From contig NZ_QMFB01000009.1 of NCBI RefSeq assembly GCF_003285015.1, positions 186,001 through 250,000 of the forward strand: DNA of 64,000 nt, in the 5' to 3' direction. The position numbers were made by a program, and so were the translations under genes. The stretch's first letter is position 1. Each line of letters opens with the position of its first letter. Positions 42,721 through 51,410 of this stretch are shown one piece after another. The notes below the pieces were generated by a model, which was not told the DNA's origin, did no database searches, and saw only the letters and a program-made list of their open reading frames with translations. Source of the DNA: Paenibacillus contaminans (GTDB lineage Bacteria; Bacillota; Bacilli; Paenibacillales; NBRC-103111).

Positions 42721-43740
42721 TTATGGCTGTAAAAAGATTTTGCCTACGTTCACTCTGCCGCCGACTAAGTCCGCAAAAGCGTTCCCGCCTTCGGACAGCG
42801 GGCGGATTTCCGTCCAGCCTTGCTCCGTTATACGGCCGCTGACGAGCAGCTCGACCGCATCATGGAAGTCTTGGCGGGTGTAGCAGAAGGATCCCAAAAT
42901 CTCGATTTCGCTGCGGATCGTGTGGTTGATCGGCAGGTTGGTGCCGTCGATCCCGAGTCCGATGTTCATCAGCGTGCCGCCCGGATTCAGCAGCTTGACC
43001 GCGGCTTCACGCGTCGGCTGAAAGCCGGCCGCGTCGATAACGACATCGATGCCTTTCGTCCCGAATACGGCGCGGGCTTTTTCTTCCACCGCCTGCTCGC
43101 GCGGATTTGCCACGGCGTCAATGCCCACTTGCTGGGCTATCCGCAGCCGCTCTGCATTCGTATCTACGATCATGACGCGAGAGGCCCCCAAGATGCGGGC
43201 GGTCATGGCGCAGAGAAGGCCGATGCCGCCGGCCCCGAAAACGACGACGTTGGCAAGCGAGTGATTGAGCAAAGCGCGCCGGGTTGCCCTCAGCGAGCAA
43301 GCGAGCGGCTCAGCCAGGGAGGCGCGGAAGGAGCTGATCGTTTCGGGCACGGGTACGACGGCGCTTCGCGGCACGGCAACGGTTTCGGCGAACGCTCCGG
43401 AACGATGGATGCCGATAATTTTGCGCTGGTCGCACAGCTGCGTCAGCCCTTTGAGACAGCGGTCGCAATGGCCGCAAAACAAAAGCGGGTTGACGACCAC
43501 CTTTTGCCCGGGCTGCAGGTCGTCGATGCCGGGGCTTACCTCGGCGATTCGTCCGCAAAATTCATGTCCCATGACGAGGGGAGGAATACGAAGGCTGTTA
43601 TGCCCCAGGTATCCTTCGATTTCGGAGCCGCAAATGCCGACGGTCTCGACGTCGATCAGCACCTCGCCGGCCAGCAGCGCGGGCCGTTCGCATTCTTCAA
43701 AATCCATCACTTCCGCTGCGTTCCAAACCAATGCTTTCAT
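42721..43740 (-). CDS. zinc-dependent medium-chain alcohol/polyol dehydrogenase
   Basis: A 339-residue enzyme from the ATG at 43740, with AAGGAGG upstream. The catalytic zinc ligands are in GICGSE and MGHEFCG; the structural zinc cysteines are in CGHCDRCLKGLTQLC. The coenzyme-binding motif is VVFGAGGIGLLCAM, and the acidic residue after MIVD favours NAD. It resembles sorbitol or threonine dehydrogenase-like enzymes. It lies 28 bp after the M20 gene. Confidence 0.92.
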   Translation of the reverse strand: MKALVWNAAEVMDFEECERPALLAGEVLIDVETVGICGSEIEGYLGHNSLRIPPLVMGHEFCGRIAEVSPGIDDLQPGQKVVVNPLLFCGHCDRCLKGLTQLCDQRKIIGIHRSGAFAETVAVPRSAVVPVPETISSFRASLAEPLACSLRATRRALLNHSLANVVVFGAGGIGLLCAMTARILGASRVMIVDTNAERLRIAQQVGIDAVANPREQAVEEKARAVFGTKGIDVVIDAAGFQPTREAAVKLLNPGGTLMNIGLGIDGTNLPINHTIRSEIEILGSFCYTRQDFHDAVELLVSGRITEQGWTEIRPLSEGGNAFADLVGGRVNVGKIFLQP

Positions 43741-43768
43741 AAGAGAAAACCTCCTTGAGTTTAAGTGT

Positions 43769-44941
43769 TTAATAACTGCTCGGATAAGAGCGGGCCAGCT
43801 GCAAATAAAACTCGGCGGCTTTCGCCACTTCGTCGACCGGCACCCATTCCTCCTTGGAATGGGCTTGGGCAATCGAGCCTGGACCGTAAACAATCGTCGG
43901 GATGCCCTTCCACTGCTGAAGCTTGCTGGCATCGCTGCCGTAAGGCACCCCGCACATTTGCCCGTTCAGCCCGAGCGTACCGGCGACTTGCCGGGCTGTG
44001 GCGACGATGTCCGCATCATGCGGCGTGTTTAAGGCGGGGTCGAGCAGCAGAGGCTCGATAGAGAGCCGGACGCCAAGAGGCTCGACCGCCTGACGCAGCC
44101 CGCTTTCGAATTGCGCCAGCGCCTCTTCCGGCGTTTCGCCCGGGATGATCCGGCGGTCGACTTCGATCGAGCAGCGCTCGGGGACGATGTTGATCTGCAC
44201 GCCGCCGCGGATCGTTCCGACCACGATGGACGGGGAGCCGCACAGGGCGCTTTGCTTAGCCGCAAGCCGCAGCTGCTCGTTCTCCTCGATGTAGTGGACG
44301 ACGCGCATCATCTGATATACCGCGTTGTCGCCTTCCTGCGGAACGGAGCTGTGCGCGGCTTTGCCGTGCGTATGGACGACGAAGCGGGCGCAGCCTTTAT
44401 GCTCGACGACGATGCCGAGCTCCGTCGGTTCGCCGACGACCGCGCCGCTGATCGGGATGTTCAGCTCCATGAAAGCCGACAAGCCGCGAAAGGCATGCTC
44501 CTCATCGACCGACGCGCAGAAAATGATGTCGGAGCGCAGCGTTTCCGCTTGCTTAACGCATTCCTCCATGGCATAAAGCATGCCAGCGAGCGTCGCTTTC
44601 GTATCGCAGGCGCCGCGCCCGTAAAGCCTGCCGTCTTTATAAATGGGTACAAGCGGATCGGCCATGCTGTCGAGCGACACCGTATCCATGTGCGATTCGA
44701 ACAGAAGCACGGCTTGCGGCTCGGGAATCCGCAGCTCGGCGATGATGTTGTCCCGGCCGGGCAGCACGGGCTGGCGGGTAACGGTCAGCCCAATGCGCCG
44801 GCAGCGGTCCTCGATATAATCGGCGACCTGACCCTCGCCGTTGGCATTTTCGCCGTAATGCGGGTTGACGCTTTGTATACGTATCAGATCCTCCAGAATG
44901 GATAACGAGCGATGCGCGGCTCCATTAGCCTGATGCGCCAT
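43769..44941 (-). CDS. M20 family metallohydrolase (ArgE/DapE/carboxypeptidase-like)
   Basis: A 390-residue dizinc hydrolase. The ATG at 44941 has AAGGGAG upstream; a longer frame adds an unrelated N-terminus. Metal and catalytic motifs are ESHMDTV (H84, D86), GRGACDTKA (D113), DEEHAF with general base E147 or E148, GEPTELG, and the C-terminal AHSKEE histidine. The dimerisation domain has HGKAAHSS. The family cleaves N-acyl or peptide bonds of small substrates. In a cluster with aminotransferase, deacetylase and dehydrogenases it may release an amino group from a conjugate. Confidence 0.9.
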   Translation of the reverse strand: MAHQANGAAHRSLSILEDLIRIQSVNPHYGENANGEGQVADYIEDRCRRIGLTVTRQPVLPGRDNIIAELRIPEPQAVLLFESHMDTVSLDSMADPLVPIYKDGRLYGRGACDTKATLAGMLYAMEECVKQAETLRSDIIFCASVDEEHAFRGLSAFMELNIPISGAVVGEPTELGIVVEHKGCARFVVHTHGKAAHSSVPQEGDNAVYQMMRVVHYIEENEQLRLAAKQSALCGSPSIVVGTIRGGVQINIVPERCSIEVDRRIIPGETPEEALAQFESGLRQAVEPLGVRLSIEPLLLDPALNTPHDADIVATARQVAGTLGLNGQMCGVPYGSDASKLQQWKGIPTIVYGPGSIAQAHSKEEWVPVDEVAKAAEFYLQLARSYPSSY

Positions 44942-45097
44942 AGTAAGTCTCCCTTCTCCATGATGGTTTACTGCTTGCGGAAACGGTGCGGCTCCCTGCA
45001 GCACGGCGCCGAAGAGATGGTCTTCGCCTGCCGCAGCCGATCGCGATTCCGCGAACGATGCCGAATGCCGCATAGCGATAAATCCCTTGCGGGACCG

Positions 45098-45802
45098 CTA
45101 GATCCAAATGATTTTTTCGAACTTTTCGTCTTTGTCGTCCATCAATACCGCGCATTCGCAGAAGGACTGGTAAATATGGCTTCGCATCACCCTTTCCGCA
45201 TGCTCGGGATCCCGTTTTATCATGGCGTCGACAAGCTCCCAGTGCTGGGCGACCTCCTTCTGCTTCGTGGAAATGACGCCGAGAATCCGGCCTGCAAGCG
45301 CGATTTGAAAAGAGATCGATTCGTACATCTTAATCAGCCGGGCATGACGGGAAAGACGGATGATCGTTCGATGGATGTGCAGCGATTCTGCGGTGAGCGT
45401 TTTGACGGAGTCGTCGCTCAGCTTCGTTTTCATATCCTGGTAGAAGGCGGCCAGTTCGTTAATATCGTCGTCCGTCGCATACTGGGTGGCCAGCCGGATG
45501 GCGAAGCCCTCGAGGAAAGAACGAATCGAATAAATTTCGAAAATATCGTTCGAATCGATTTTACGCACGATCGGGCCTTTATTGGGAACGATCGTAATGA
45601 TGCCTTCGCCGGATAATTGGCGGATCGCCTCGCGCACCGGCGTCTGGCTGATGCCGAGCTCCTTGGCCAGCTTGGTTTCCACGATCCGATCCCCGGGATT
45701 CAATGTCCCGTCAATGATTTGCTGCTTGATCAGCGATACCAAATCCTCACTGATGCTCTGTTTTCCTATAATGCTTTGTTTGGTCACTGTTTCATTTGGC
45801 AT
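45098..45802 (-). CDS. GntR family (FCD subfamily) transcriptional regulator
   Basis: A 234-residue regulator. The ATG at 45802 has GAGGA at the right distance. The N-terminal winged helix reads DRIVETKLAKELGISQTPVR, continuing EAIRQLSGEGII. The C-terminal all-helical FCD ligand domain begins near IYSIRSFLEGFAIRLA and has the metal-site histidines of this class (HIHRTIIRLS and MRSHI). It sits at the head of the minus-strand operon and faces the plus-strand operon across a 255-bp spacer with two identical palindromes, its probable operators. Confidence 0.92.
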   Translation of the reverse strand: MPNETVTKQSIIGKQSISEDLVSLIKQQIIDGTLNPGDRIVETKLAKELGISQTPVREAIRQLSGEGIITIVPNKGPIVRKIDSNDIFEIYSIRSFLEGFAIRLATQYATDDDINELAAFYQDMKTKLSDDSVKTLTAESLHIHRTIIRLSRHARLIKMYESISFQIALAGRILGVISTKQKEVAQHWELVDAMIKRDPEHAERVMRSHIYQSFCECAVLMDDKDEKFEKIIWI

Positions 45803-45835
45803 GGGATCAGTCCTCATCATCTCTAAAATATTATA

Positions 45836-45870
45836 GATTATATATAATTTAATCGAGGCGAATTTGTCAA
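45836..45870 (-). promoter_or_regulatory. GntR-operon promoter with palindromic operator
   Basis: On the minus strand TTGACA (45870-45865) is 18 bp from TATATA (45846-45841). The -10 lies inside the palindrome GATTATATATAATT (45836-45849, plus-strand reading). A bound repressor would block the polymerase; autoregulation is inferred. Confidence 0.75.
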
Positions 45871-45958
45871 TATGTATCATGAATAAGATCTAATAATAAG
45901 GAGATATGCGAGGAAACAAGCGTTTCTTCAGTTATTTTGATAGCGGGCGAAAAAACTT

Positions 45959-45993
45959 TTGACATAACTATCGATTATGGATTATATATAATC
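45959..45993 (+). promoter_or_regulatory. plus-strand operon promoter with palindromic operator
   Basis: TTGACA (45959-45964) is 18 bp from TATATA (45983-45988), inside the perfect palindrome GATTATATATAATC (45980-45993). The design mirrors the GntR promoter exactly, 144 bp away, so one regulator should act on both. Confidence 0.78.
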
Positions 45994-46057
45994 TATATTA
46001 CGGTATCAACAATTGGAAAGAGATATTTGGTAAAAGGAGGCGTTCACTATTACAGAA

Positions 46058-47194
46058 ATGACAACCGGAAACAAACGGATCGAGCCTCTTATCGGAAAAA
46101 GCTCGTTCATAGGTCTCGACAACTGCACGTGGCTGTACAGCGGAGCGGAGACGCCGCCGCATCAAGGCTGTCTTGATGCGGTTCAGGAATATTTGCGGAA
46201 TCGGGGAATGGGGCCGATCGGGCGCGACAGAAACGCGGAGACCGAATACGCCTGCAAAAGCAATATCGCCCGCCTGCTGAACGGAAAGCCGTCGGACATC
46301 GCCTTCATGTCCAATTCCTCGGAAGCGATTTCGATGATCGCACAAGCTTTGGATTTGAAGACGGGCGATAACGTCATCATCAATACGCTGGAATTCCCTT
46401 CGGACGTGCTTCCGTGGCTGCTGTTGAAACGGCAGGGCGTTGAAGTTCGCGTGGTGGAGCATCATCAAGGGCAGGTTTCCGTGTCCGACATCATGGCGCA
46501 GGCGGACGATCGCACGAGGCTGGTCGTCACAAGCCACGTCAGCTATATTACAGGCGCGCGCTTCGACTACAAGGAGCTGTATGAGCAGCTGAAGGGAACC
46601 CGTACCCTGCTGCTTCTGGACGTTACGCAATCGCTTGGCGTCGTTCCGGTGGATATGAATTACGCCGATTTTACCGTCTGCAGCTCTTACAAATGGCTGC
46701 TGGCTTTTCATGGCCTGGGGATTTTGGCCGTCAATCCGGCGAGAATCGCCGATTTGCAGCCGCGCTACGTCGGGTGGAGGAGCGTGGCCGACATGTTCTC
46801 GCCAGATCGCTTCGAATCATTTGCTTTTCACGAAGATGCGAGAAAATTCGAGCTTGGTTATCCAAGCTATTCGGCCATTTACGCCCTGCATTTTTCATCC
46901 AATCTTATTCTGGAGCTGGGCGCCGAACGCATCGAGCGTCATGTTCTCGAGCTGGGCGGACAGTTGATCGAACGCCTCACGGCCGCCGGCTTCGATATTA
47001 TGACTCCGTTAGACCCGGCCTGCAGGGCGGGCAACATCAGCGTAGCGACCGAACGGGGCGAGGAGATCGCGAAGGAGCTTTTGAACAGGCAGGTGTTCGT
47101 TTGGGGAGGGGACGGCAGGTTCAGAGCTTCCGTTCATCTGTTTAACGATACGGCGGATATCGACACGCTTATGGGCTTATTGCCTGTCGGCTAG
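46058..47194 (+). CDS. class V (cysteine desulfurase-like) PLP aminotransferase
   Basis: A 378-residue PLP enzyme of the class V aminotransferase fold. The cofactor lysine is in CSSYKWLLAFHG, the aspartate in LLLDVTQSLG, and the phosphate-site SNSSEAIS near the N-terminus. The loop cysteine of true cysteine desulfurases is not apparent. Candidates include isopenicillin-epimerase-like or amino-acid lyase activities. The listed ATG has its AAGGAGG 17 bases upstream, too far; an in-frame ATT at 46049 is eight bases from it and may be the real start. It is the first gene of the plus-strand operon. Confidence 0.85.
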   Translation: MTTGNKRIEPLIGKSSFIGLDNCTWLYSGAETPPHQGCLDAVQEYLRNRGMGPIGRDRNAETEYACKSNIARLLNGKPSDIAFMSNSSEAISMIAQALDLKTGDNVIINTLEFPSDVLPWLLLKRQGVEVRVVEHHQGQVSVSDIMAQADDRTRLVVTSHVSYITGARFDYKELYEQLKGTRTLLLLDVTQSLGVVPVDMNYADFTVCSSYKWLLAFHGLGILAVNPARIADLQPRYVGWRSVADMFSPDRFESFAFHEDARKFELGYPSYSAIYALHFSSNLILELGAERIERHVLELGGQLIERLTAAGFDIMTPLDPACRAGNISVATERGEEIAKELLNRQVFVWGGDGRFRASVHLFNDTADIDTLMGLLPVG

Positions 47195-47324
47195 CGTCAA
47201 GCGGCCGGAGCGGTTATTTTTCGTCTGCGCCGGGTCATTCGGAATGAAAAACGGAGGCGGCCCGCGTCGCCGGCGGCAGGCCGGGATGGGCGCGGAGCGC
47301 CGGCCTTTTGAAAGGACGGGTGGC

Positions 47325-48479
47325 ATGCTTAAGGGCTTTATGGATCATTGGGTTCCCACGAGGGACAATATAAGCGGATTTTGGAAGCTGGATTTCGAAG
47401 CGGCCGCCAAAACGATCGATGAGCTGAAGCGGGATATCGACTTTAACAATTTTACGTTTTATACCAAATGGTATACGAACGGTATCCGCTCCGAGCTCCC
47501 GTATTTATGCAATCATCCGGAAGCGTCAAATGTGAAGACGAATAACGAATGGGGAAGAAGGATCGTTAGCCATCTTCACGAAAAAAACGTCTCCGTCGGG
47601 GCCATGATTCAATTTTTGACCTACGACCGGCAGGTATGGGAACGCGAGTTGACGATTGACGAATGGGATGTCGGAGAATTCGCCGAAACGGATTTTCCCG
47701 TCCGGATTGCCGACTTTACGAACCCTCTTTTCCAGATAAGAATCAAGGAAATCATTAAGGAGCATCTGACGCAATTTCCCGGCATCGATTATTTGTTTCT
47801 GGAGTTCGAAGGCGTGAAGAGCGCCGCATTGCAAGCGATTTATGAGAAGTGGGCGCAGGACAAAGGACTTCCCGGGCCGGAAAACGTCCATTACGATCCG
47901 GAGAGGGCCGCGCATTGCGAACGCATAGGCCAGCAGCCGGAGCTTATTTGGTCGGACGAGGTGCATGCGATGATGCGGCACTATTACGGTCTTAACCTTC
48001 GAGCGGTGCAGGAAGCTGCGGACGAACTCGGTTATGAAGGCATTGTCGGCGTCGTTTATCATGCCTACGGCTATGAAGCGTTTATTTACCCGGATATTGT
48101 TCCGGATGCCCGCTGGTGGCTGGTTCCCTGGAATTACTGGGTGTTCGAGGACGAGTCCGAGCGGACGGAGCGAAGGAAGCAAGCCTCCAAAGAGCTTATG
48201 GAGAAGTGGAAGCGGGACGGGCACAGCGTCTGTTATATCGGCGATGTGACGATGGGCAGGAACGGCTTCGATCCGGCTGTAAAAACGAAAGATATCCGCG
48301 ATTTTTACGATTTCAGCGTCAGGCTCGGTTTGGACGGCTATCTTGGGATGGGCAATCCGGTGCCGGAGGTAGGGCTCAAATGGCAGGCGGTAACGGACGA
48401 ACATGTGCTTGAGGCAAGGAAGCTGTACCGGGAGCTGTACGGGGAAGGCGAAGGAGTTGGAGCGGGAGAAGGCGTCTAG
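47325..48479 (+). CDS. uncharacterised TIM-barrel-like protein
   Basis: A 384-residue cytoplasmic protein. The ATG at 47325 has AAAGGA eight bases upstream. The repeating beta/alpha pattern (FNNFTFYTKWYTNG, VSVGAMIQFLTY, PGIDYLFLEFEGV, GIVGVVYHAYGYEAF, SVCYIGDVTMG) suggests a barrel, with acidic residues at strand ends (LFLEFE, CYIGD) as in glycoside hydrolases. The last 13 residues (GEGEGVGAGEGV) look like a low-complexity tail. I recognise no named family. It sits between aminotransferase and glycosidase-like genes. Confidence 0.6.
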   Translation: MLKGFMDHWVPTRDNISGFWKLDFEAAAKTIDELKRDIDFNNFTFYTKWYTNGIRSELPYLCNHPEASNVKTNNEWGRRIVSHLHEKNVSVGAMIQFLTYDRQVWERELTIDEWDVGEFAETDFPVRIADFTNPLFQIRIKEIIKEHLTQFPGIDYLFLEFEGVKSAALQAIYEKWAQDKGLPGPENVHYDPERAAHCERIGQQPELIWSDEVHAMMRHYYGLNLRAVQEAADELGYEGIVGVVYHAYGYEAFIYPDIVPDARWWLVPWNYWVFEDESERTERRKQASKELMEKWKRDGHSVCYIGDVTMGRNGFDPAVKTKDIRDFYDFSVRLGLDGYLGMGNPVPEVGLKWQAVTDEHVLEARKLYRELYGEGEGVGAGEGV

Positions 48480-48627
48480 TGAAACCGCGCGCGGCTCCTA
48501 TCGTCCGGTGGTTAGACTCACTACGGAGGCTGGCCGCATGCGGCCGCAGGCTCGCGTATCATTGAAGATTCGGCAGTTTCCGGCACCGTACTCGGCTGCA
48601 CGGGTAATCATAGGAGGGGACGAACAA

Positions 48628-50652
48628 ATGCTGAATGAACAGGCATATGAAAAATGGTTGTGGATCGAACTGATCGGTTTCGATAACGAGCTTCCCGATT
48701 TCGGAGTTGCGGCCTATCTCGACAAAATCGGGTTTACGCCAGCCGGCGTTTCGCTGCTCTTTTTTACACCGGACTTCGTTCATGTTTATGGAAGCTTGGA
48801 CGAGGAGCGCACCCTGCCGCCCGAAATTTGCTCGTATGCCGCGCGGCCGACCGGGAAGGAACATGACCGGCAGGTATGGACGAATGTTCAGCTAAAGCAG
48901 CTTGTCGCAGAGCTCCAGAAGCATGGGGTCGGCGTTTACTGCAGCTTTTTCAATTTGTTTCAGTACGAGCTGGACGGAGAGATTTACAACGGCGAGTGGT
49001 GCGGCAGTCATCCCGAGCTTTACGAAATGGGCGGAAACGGCAAGCCGTTTCAAATGTTGAACCCTCTTCGCCGGTATAAGGACGGCGCGTTTTACGAGGA
49101 CGATTTCGTTCTCCGTCTGGCGGAAGCGATGAGCGCCTACGGCTTCGACGGCTACCATGGCGCGGACGGTTATACGAGTCCCCGGATGTGTCTGGCATAT
49201 GCGGACTACTCGGACGATATGGTGGAGCAGTTCGTCATGTCCGGCGGCACGGATCCGGGCGACGAGAGGCTTGCCGCCTGCGACGGCGACGCTGAACGGA
49301 TGAAGCGGCGGTCCGAATGGATTTGGGAGTCGAAGCGGCTGGAGTGGATACGCTTTTATGCGGAACGGTGGGAAACGTTCTGGCGGAAAGTCGTTTCGGC
49401 CGTGCACAAGGACGGCAAGAAGGTTGTGTTTAATACGGCTTGGACGAGGGACCCGTTCGAAGCGCTCTACCGGTATGGCGTCGATTACAGACGAATTGCG
49501 GATGCGGGTGTAGACGCTTTCATTGTCGAAGCCGGAGCCGCCGCTTTGTCGGCCGGGGGAGTCGACATCGAGATGGAGCCGCTTAACGAGTTCAAGGCGA
49601 CGCTGATGGCGATCAAAGCGTATGTGCCGGAGATGAAGCTGATCTATCTCAACACGATTCACGATACGATGGAGCAATGGGATGCCATTCAGCATGCGCC
49701 TACGCTGCTGGAGCGGGATATTTACGCGCTGTCGAACGTGTTCTTGCATGACGGAGAAGGGAAAGCGATCCGCTGCGCCTCCGGACTGATGGCGTGCCTT
49801 GCCGACGGCATGAGCCGGGAGGAATGGAAATGGGTCCGCAGCCGGTGGGACTTCGGATTCGCTCATCAGCCGGCCGGTACGGTTGGAGTAAGCCTCGTAT
49901 GGTCCGACAAGGTTCTGTATGACGAGCTCGGCGAGTATAGCGAAAGCAGGGAGTTTTCCTCCCACAAATTCGCGCACGAATTAATCGGCAAGGGAGCGCC
50001 GCTTCATTCGATCGTCCGGTCCGGCGATCTGGGGCGGAAACATGGAGCGATTTTGGCCGCAAACGTGCATTTGCTGCCGGACGAGGAGCTCCGCCGTGTT
50101 CTGGACTACCGGAACGGGCCGGTCGTCGTGCTGGGCAGGCTGAGCGGACGGCTGAGCGAGGCCGGCATTCGTCTCGCCGGTGAAGACGGGCTGCAGCCGG
50201 ACGATCTGTTTTGTGCGGTTCGCGAGCTTCCCGATCACGAGAGCTTCAGGCTTATTGCCGTCGAAAGGGCGGAGAGCCGGGAGCGGACGGAAATTAAGGC
50301 GGCGGACGATGCGATCTCATGGATTTACAGCTTGCGGTTTCAGCCGGTCTCCGACTCGTTCCTTAGCGAATGCGCCGCGGGAATGACGGAATGCGCAGGC
50401 TCGCCCCGGATTATGACCGAAAACGAGTTCGTCACCTTAGCTTCGACGGAAACGCCGGAAGGCACTTGGTTTCTTGTGATCGGCAACTCGAGCTTGATTT
50501 ACAGAAGCCCTACGATCGACGTCGGCCGTCCGATCGCGTCTGTCAGCGCTCGCGGAGGGTATCCGTATCTTCCCGTTCCGCATAAAGGATCGAGTCTCAG
50601 GGTGAAGGTGCCCGGCCGGGGGATGGTTATGCTCGAGGTTCGTTTCGCTTGA
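48628..50652 (+). CDS. glycosidase-like protein with C-terminal amidotransferase-fold domain
   Basis: A 674-residue cytoplasmic protein. The ATG at 48628 has AGGAGGGG upstream; longer in-frame extensions into the previous gene are rejected. The N-terminal 400 residues look like a TIM barrel (AYGFDGYHGADGY with a strand-end Asp; VVFNTAWTRD; VDAFIVEAGAAAL; MKLIYLNTIHDTMEQWD). Residues from about 450 (GAILAANVHLLPDEEL and GPVVVLGRLSG) resemble the class-I glutamine amidotransferase-like domain of GH42-type enzymes. A beta-sandwich ends the protein. Glycosidase activity is inferred. Confidence 0.6.
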   Translation: MLNEQAYEKWLWIELIGFDNELPDFGVAAYLDKIGFTPAGVSLLFFTPDFVHVYGSLDEERTLPPEICSYAARPTGKEHDRQVWTNVQLKQLVAELQKHGVGVYCSFFNLFQYELDGEIYNGEWCGSHPELYEMGGNGKPFQMLNPLRRYKDGAFYEDDFVLRLAEAMSAYGFDGYHGADGYTSPRMCLAYADYSDDMVEQFVMSGGTDPGDERLAACDGDAERMKRRSEWIWESKRLEWIRFYAERWETFWRKVVSAVHKDGKKVVFNTAWTRDPFEALYRYGVDYRRIADAGVDAFIVEAGAAALSAGGVDIEMEPLNEFKATLMAIKAYVPEMKLIYLNTIHDTMEQWDAIQHAPTLLERDIYALSNVFLHDGEGKAIRCASGLMACLADGMSREEWKWVRSRWDFGFAHQPAGTVGVSLVWSDKVLYDELGEYSESREFSSHKFAHELIGKGAPLHSIVRSGDLGRKHGAILAANVHLLPDEELRRVLDYRNGPVVVLGRLSGRLSEAGIRLAGEDGLQPDDLFCAVRELPDHESFRLIAVERAESRERTEIKAADDAISWIYSLRFQPVSDSFLSECAAGMTECAGSPRIMTENEFVTLASTETPEGTWFLVIGNSSLIYRSPTIDVGRPIASVSARGGYPYLPVPHKGSSLRVKVPGRGMVMLEVRFA

Positions 50653-50709
50653 CGGCAAAAAATGCTGATAGGTTGAAAACCACGGCTTAAGAGAAAGGAG
50701 AACAAACAA

Positions 50710-51390
50710 ATGCTGGATATCGAAAGGGCGCTCGTCATTTGCGCGCATCCCGATGATGAGGTGCTTGGTTTAGGCGGCACGATCAAAAAAATGACGAACG
50801 CGGGCATCCAAGTCGATGTGCTCATGTTCGCCAATGGCAATGAGGGGTACACGACGATGGAGGACAAGGATCGAATCGTCGATATCAGGCGCAAAGAGCG
50901 GGAGGCTGTGCAGCAGATTTTGGGCATCCGCCATTTTGAAACGTACGATTACGAGGATTATGCCATACCGGCCAACGAAGTCACCTATAAAATTTGCATG
51001 AAGGCCATTCGCACGTACAAGCCGGATGCAGTCTTTACACACTACTGGAAAGAATACAACACGCACAAATCGGTCGCCTCCATCGCCAGCGACGCGTTCT
51101 GGCAGGCGGGCTGGATTTGCTCGCTCGACCTCGGGGATCCTTGGAAGGCGCAGGCGCTGTATCATTTTGAAGTGATCGAGCTGCTGCCGCATGTTTCCCA
51201 CATGGTTGATATTACGGATACGTTCGAAGCCAAAATGGAAGCGATGCGGGCGTACGCCTCCCAATGCACCGTTGTCTCGGGGGCCCTGCAGCAGATCGAG
51301 GGCAAGGCGTTGATGCGGGGCGCGCAGGTCGGCTTGAAATACGGTGAAGCGTTCCTCAAAAACATTAATCGGCCGGAAATCATTCGTTAA
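50710..51390 (+). CDS. PIG-L / LmbE family deacetylase
   Basis: A 226-residue zinc-dependent deacetylase. CAHPDDEVLG at 11-20 holds the metal ligands H13 and D16 and the catalytic D15. The third ligand is in FTHYWKEYNTHKS. The family removes N-acetyl groups from sugars and related small molecules (GlcNAc-inositol, bacillithiol precursors, N,N-diacetylchitobiose). GAGAAAGGAG precedes the start. In this cluster it suggests that the substrate is an N-acetylated sugar or conjugate. Confidence 0.9.
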   Translation: MLDIERALVICAHPDDEVLGLGGTIKKMTNAGIQVDVLMFANGNEGYTTMEDKDRIVDIRRKEREAVQQILGIRHFETYDYEDYAIPANEVTYKICMKAIRTYKPDAVFTHYWKEYNTHKSVASIASDAFWQAGWICSLDLGDPWKAQALYHFEVIELLPHVSHMVDITDTFEAKMEAMRAYASQCTVVSGALQQIEGKALMRGAQVGLKYGEAFLKNINRPEIIR

Positions 51391-51410
51391 TTTGAAGAGG
51401 AGGAATCGGC

